This document shows positions 5,101-7,486 of a stretch of DNA of 7,486 nucleotides, in pieces (position 1 is the stretch's first letter; the number at the start of each line of letters is the position of its first letter). The translations under genes and the position numbers were made by a program. Below the pieces are notes generated by a model. The model worked only from the letters and a program-made list of their open reading frames with translations, had not been told where the DNA came from and did not search any database. This stretch comes from Bacteroidales bacterium. GTDB lineage: Bacteria > Bacteroidota > Bacteroidia > Bacteroidales > GCA-2711565. The stretch is from contig JAOZUV010000093.1 of assembly GCA_029938505.1 (NCBI GenBank), positions 1 to 7,486 on the forward strand. The letters run 5' to 3'.

Positions 5101-7486
5101 AAATTCATATAAAAAACACTCATAACCTTGCCGGAATTTCTGGAAAAAATGTGAACTTAAATTCAGAAAATGATACGAATATAATCGGAGGAGAAATCTC
5201 CGCGGATGAAAACCTAACCGTTGATGCAAAAGGAAACATTAACACCGCAGGAGTAAAAGATTCTCAATACGATATGGTTTATCACATGGAATCTGACTTT
5301 GATGCAGTCGGGGCTTTAGCAACTGTGGCAGGTGCTGCATTGACTGGTCCAAGTGGAATGCAAGGTGGATTTGATTTAGCAAAAGATGCTGAAAAAGGAT
5401 ATGCCGATGCGAACACAAAATACGATGAGACTGTGATAAATAGCATGCTTTCTTCTGGAAATAATTTGTCATTAATCAGTGCGAATGATGCTACTTTTGT
5501 GAGCACTGATTTGCTCTCAGATGGTCTGACAACAGTAGATGCAACAGGGGATATTTTAGTCGGAACTATGTCGGAAGAACATATGTCTGAGCATTCTCGC
5601 ACAGAGTTTGGAGGTGATATAGTTGGCTCGTTTGTCGGTGGAGCTATGACTGGTGTTGCCGCGAATCTCAATCATATGGTAGCAGGTGGAAATATACTTG
5701 GTAATAGTGATCCGATGGCTAAAATTATTCATGAAAAAGTTGGTGAAGATTTATTAAATTCTATTGGTGAATTAACCGATACGATCGATAATTCAGCACG
5801 ACAAGCTACTCGTGCAGAGACAACAGATTCCATGCGAATTGATACAGTATTGCAAAAAGAATCTAATATCTTAACTGAAAATTTAGAAACAATTTCTGGA
5901 AATAATACTTCAATTCTCGGCTCAAATGTAGTTGTAAATCAAAACGCGGATATTCAAACAGGTGGAGATTTAATTGTCGGTGGAGTTCAAGAAACTAGTT
6001 CAAAAACAGAAATTCACGAAGAACTTTCTTTCGATAATGTAGATTTTTCACACACAAATTCTAGCGCGAGCGTTCACCTAACTCAGAAAAAAGAAAAATC
6101 AGAACATACCGAAACTTCGTCTACTAATAAAGGATCAAATATCCAAGTTGGAGGAGATTTTTCAGCAACTTCCGATAAAGGAATTACTATCCAAGGATCA
6201 GAAATTTCCGCAAACGAAAATGTGAATTTGAATGCCGAAAACGATGTCCAAATCCTAGCAGGACAAAACACATTCACAACATCCGACTCATACTCAAACA
6301 TCTCAAATACAACAACAGGAACAGTCGGAAACGCAATCGTCGGAGCCGTCGACACCGCCTACCAAACAGCCGAAGGATTCGATGGTTGGGAAGACACCTC
6401 CTCTTCACATATCAATAACACCGCTAGAACTTTACAGGCAACTTTAGATACATTCGCAATTTCTCAAGCTCTTGCTAGTGCTGGATCAGCAACAACATCC
6501 CTTGGAACTCTTGGATTTTATGCCTCTGGATCAATGACACAAACTGAAGAAAAATCAACATCCTTTACAGAACAAACTCAAGCAGTTGATGCAATGATTT
6601 TCGGTAATAATATAAATGTTAATGCAGGTGAGACAGCTCAGGTTAAAGGTTCAATAGTTGTGGCGGAAAATGATATAAATATAAATGCAAAAGATATAGT
6701 TATTGAAAGCGATCAAGATAAATTTGAAAGTGGTTCTAAATCATCAACTAAATCTTTAACTACAACAATTTCAACAACTGGAATTGCTTTGCCGACTTGG
6801 TCAGAGAGCACTTCTGAGAGTTCGACGATTAACACCAGCCAGCATCATTCAGGGATTCAAGCAGGCGGTTCATTAAATACTAATTCGACAAATGACACGA
6901 AAATTGCAGGAGCGAATTTAGAAGCGGAAGATGTAAATATAACTACTGGCGGAGATTTAAATGTTGAAAGTCGTCAGGATATTACGACTGCTCATAGTGA
7001 ATCGCAATCAATCTCAGTCGGAAATAATATGGGATTTTCAGTTTCGGAAAGTAATGAAAACACCGCTTGGACGAATCAAATTACGACTATTGACGGGCAG
7101 AATCTTACGATAAATACTAATGATTTGAATCTAACAGGAGCGGTGATTGACGGGGAAAATGCAACCATAAATGCTGATAAAATTATCGCAACAGATTTAG
7201 TCGATCACTCGTATTCCGACAATGCATCGGTGAGTGTGGGAGCAAATATCGGAGGAAGCATCGCTAGTTTTGGAGACACTCCACCTGAAAATCCAAGTAA
7301 TGATCCGAACATGATTTCTACTGTTGACCTTGGATTCGGAAAAGGATATCATGATAAAGAAGGAATTACAAAAGCTACAATTTCTGAAAATGCAACTATA
7401 AACGCAGAAGTTGAAGGAGACCTAAACCGAGACACAAACAATGTCCAAATAATAACAAAAGACGAGTCAGACCAAATAGATGCTGA
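2115..7486 (+). CDS. TpsA exoprotein, filamentous haemagglutinin/CdiA family, 3' end missing
   Basis: One uninterrupted frame of 1790 codons runs off the window edge. A short signal peptide (1-22, cut LQA before QIV) leads into the TPS secretion domain (about 23-260): VNIIAPSGAGVSVNQF (46-61), NRSQL (111-115, usual form NPxxL), NPNGI (132-136) and CNGCGFIN (138-145). C138 and C141 are the only cysteines seen. A first beta-helix repeat block follows (about 175-460), then an aromatic-rich stretch (464-568), a conserved non-repeat module (about 636-775), and a second block of degenerate haemagglutinin repeats (about 780-1655) with Gly/Ala-rich insertions. The end (1656-1790) resembles the closing segment of the repeat region in CdiA and large haemagglutinins, including DLNRDTNN (1769-1776). 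The product should be secreted by the upstream TpsB and form a surface fibre. Adhesin versus contact-dependent toxin is undecidable without the C-terminus. The start rests on AAAGGA at 2103 and the signal peptide. The family call is firm. Confidence 0.95.
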   Translation, partial: MKKIFVYLISWMVMFQPILLQAQIVVEPSAGNQPLLDTAPNGVPIVNIIAPSGAGVSVNQFTDFNVGTEGVIINNGETTGVSQLGGAIYQNPLFQGGAGATTILNWTTGTNRSQLNGFTEIFGRRANYIMANPNGITCNGCGFINTPRVSLTTGNPLLSGGQITGFDVKNGDVEITGEGLNASEIDYFEIISRTAKITGQINAKDLKVVAGQNKYDYQTKEITAQNDGSAKPVVAIDVSNLGSIYAGRIAMVSTEDGVGVKSEADMIANAGDVEINSNGDIEYKTISSAENIKISARNKVIQTERASADGNIEISAKEIEIQKNDSIAMIDGNIYAGENLIMTATEDITNNGEVFSEADATITTNGLLTNNGGISSLSALTINAGAIDNTENALLFSKTDMNFTADQITNTKGNIYSNGNMLITARTGTSDGEIYNFAGWIKANQNMTLNSDTLQNIGEDSGSYTVYWENLRGWPAYGTGWALTDIQRTTPEITTTPAIIESGHDMHLVNNTMLNQSSDIVAANNLNIESTLIQNMRSHQVATLRRHWVLQGRDKWGSQEWAHSYPSFQANVYSDTPAQIIAGNNLYLLDGATIEEDQSDRLSKTFHTDSPTLDLSSNLIALNTDGNFEVIPIDGRIFQVVDGKKYLVETNNLYANTFELMNSQYFLDRMGMGDKVQDRLFLGDAYYESELIAKQVREDRGELFVAGTNAQNQREILWNNTALVADEIQLALGVELTFDQVAQLRSPIVWYVEEVVDLGNGRTETALVPRVYYPIEGTDTSKIVGGILRGKNVQITSTRDVNSSGKISAENNIDISAKNINGQGLDLDAKDIALTTTEDVNLNALIGSSKTTGGGVISKLANKGKIIAENLNINTDGNAIISGTDVDVSENAEIIAEKNVTIGSNQIHNLTQSGVRGSDNYMYEESAENVGSNVNVGKNLTIAGNNINVVGSKINAGETVDLDATENINVVASRDTDIKEMAYANEGNFSSTTHKEIHIKNTHNLAGISGKNVNLNSENDTNIIGGEISADENLTVDAKGNINTAGVKDSQYDMVYHMESDFDAVGALATVAGAALTGPSGMQGGFDLAKDAEKGYADANTKYDETVINSMLSSGNNLSLISANDATFVSTDLLSDGLTTVDATGDILVGTMSEEHMSEHSRTEFGGDIVGSFVGGAMTGVAANLNHMVAGGNILGNSDPMAKIIHEKVGEDLLNSIGELTDTIDNSARQATRAETTDSMRIDTVLQKESNILTENLETISGNNTSILGSNVVVNQNADIQTGGDLIVGGVQETSSKTEIHEELSFDNVDFSHTNSSASVHLTQKKEKSEHTETSSTNKGSNIQVGGDFSATSDKGITIQGSEISANENVNLNAENDVQILAGQNTFTTSDSYSNISNTTTGTVGNAIVGAVDTAYQTAEGFDGWEDTSSSHINNTARTLQATLDTFAISQALASAGSATTSLGTLGFYASGSMTQTEEKSTSFTEQTQAVDAMIFGNNINVNAGETAQVKGSIVVAENDININAKDIVIESDQDKFESGSKSSTKSLTTTISTTGIALPTWSESTSESSTINTSQHHSGIQAGGSLNTNSTNDTKIAGANLEAEDVNITTGGDLNVESRQDITTAHSESQSISVGNNMGFSVSESNENTAWTNQITTIDGQNLTINTNDLNLTGAVIDGENATINADKIIATDLVDHSYSDNASVSVGANIGGSIASFGDTPPENPSNDPNMISTVDLGFGKGYHDKEGITKATISENATINAEVEGDLNRDTNNVQIITKDESDQIDA
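2181..2894 (+). other. TPS secretion domain of TpsA
   Basis: Residues about 23-260 form the N-terminal haemagglutination-activity (TPS) domain that the TpsB POTRA domains bind. NPNGI and the CxxC next to it are its hallmarks. The usual Pro of the NPxxL motif is Arg here (R112). There is no extended signal peptide region (ESPR), which many proteobacterial TpsA proteins carry. The C-terminal border is approximate, since the domain merges into the beta-helix. Confidence 0.88.
4017..4436 (+). other. Conserved non-repeat module between the two repeat blocks of TpsA
   Basis: Residues about 635-774 contain KKYLVETNNLYA, FELMNSQYFLDRMG, LGDAYYESELI, SPIVWYVEEVV and ALVPRVYYP. From memory, the same order of motifs (YLIET..., SDYML..., LGDGFYEQ.LI, DIVWLV, LVPQVY) occurs in CdiA-type and large haemagglutinin proteins of Proteobacteria, before their second repeat block. 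Its job there is not clear to me. By position it would correspond to the region after the receptor-binding part of CdiA. Confidence 0.6.
4452..7098 (+). repeat. Second block of degenerate haemagglutinin repeats in TpsA (protein level)
   Basis: Residues about 780-1660 repeat a loose plan: 'G.nl.i.a...i.i.GS.i.A.e.v.l.A..di.i...', followed by a Ser/Thr/Glu-rich tail. Clear starts are SNVNVGKNLTIAG, GISGKNVNLNSE, LSSGNNLSLISA, SNIQVGGDFSAT, MIFGNNINVNAG and IQAGGSLNTNS. This resembles the repeat type found in FhaB and CdiA that folds as a right-handed beta-helix. The copies are too diverged to be seen as DNA repeats. Three copies carry long insertions. Confidence 0.75.

Noticed and set aside
2115..7486. 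Possible frameshifts or internal stops in the TpsA gene, given its repeats and homopolymer runs.
   Set aside because: Reading the frame codon by codon from 2115 gave no stop up to the edge, and family motifs stay in the same frame from TPS domain to LNRD segment.

Overview
The window holds one two-partner secretion (type Vb) locus on the + strand: a complete TpsB outer-membrane transporter (152-1864), a 250-base spacer, and the first 1790 codons of a very large TpsA exoprotein of the filamentous haemagglutinin/CdiA type (2115 to the window edge, still open). No RNA gene, transposase or CRISPR array was seen.

Organism: the DNA is strongly AT-rich by eye. Two secreted proteins, an outer-membrane barrel and a TPS passenger imply a diderm (Gram-negative) bacterium. 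TGA is a real stop, because the barrel ends on its terminal aromatic residue directly before it. The spacer carries repeats of the 'CGTCATTGCGAG...GCAATCTC' kind, which from memory occur in many unrelated bacteria, including AT-rich intracellular or symbiotic Alphaproteobacteria. A Rickettsiales-like host is possible but not shown. Codon choice favours GGA/GGT for Gly and CGA/CGT for Arg.

Layout: 1-151 is an AT-rich leader with a candidate promoter ending just before the tpsB start. In 152-1864, TpsB has a signal peptide, a plug helix, two POTRA domains with a Cys pair, and a barrel with the VRGF motif. In 1865-2114, three related repeat units (two direct, one inverted) are followed by a candidate promoter with a G6 tract in its spacer, a 16-nt near-palindrome and a good ribosome binding site. 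From 2115 on, TpsA has a signal peptide, a TPS secretion domain (NPNGI, CxxC), a first beta-helix block, an aromatic-rich stretch plus a conserved non-repeat module (about residues 464-775), and a long second block of degenerate haemagglutinin repeats broken by Gly/Ala-rich insertions. The last residues resemble the LNRD segment that closes the repeat region in this family. A C-terminal effector (toxin, protease-processed tail or adhesin end) would therefore lie just beyond the window.

Working together: TpsA would cross the inner membrane by Sec. Its TPS domain would be recognised by the TpsB POTRA domains, and the protein would be threaded through the TpsB barrel and fold outside as a long beta-helical fibre for adhesion or contact-dependent delivery. 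Whether this is an adhesin or a CDI toxin system cannot be decided here, because the C-terminus and any immunity gene are missing.
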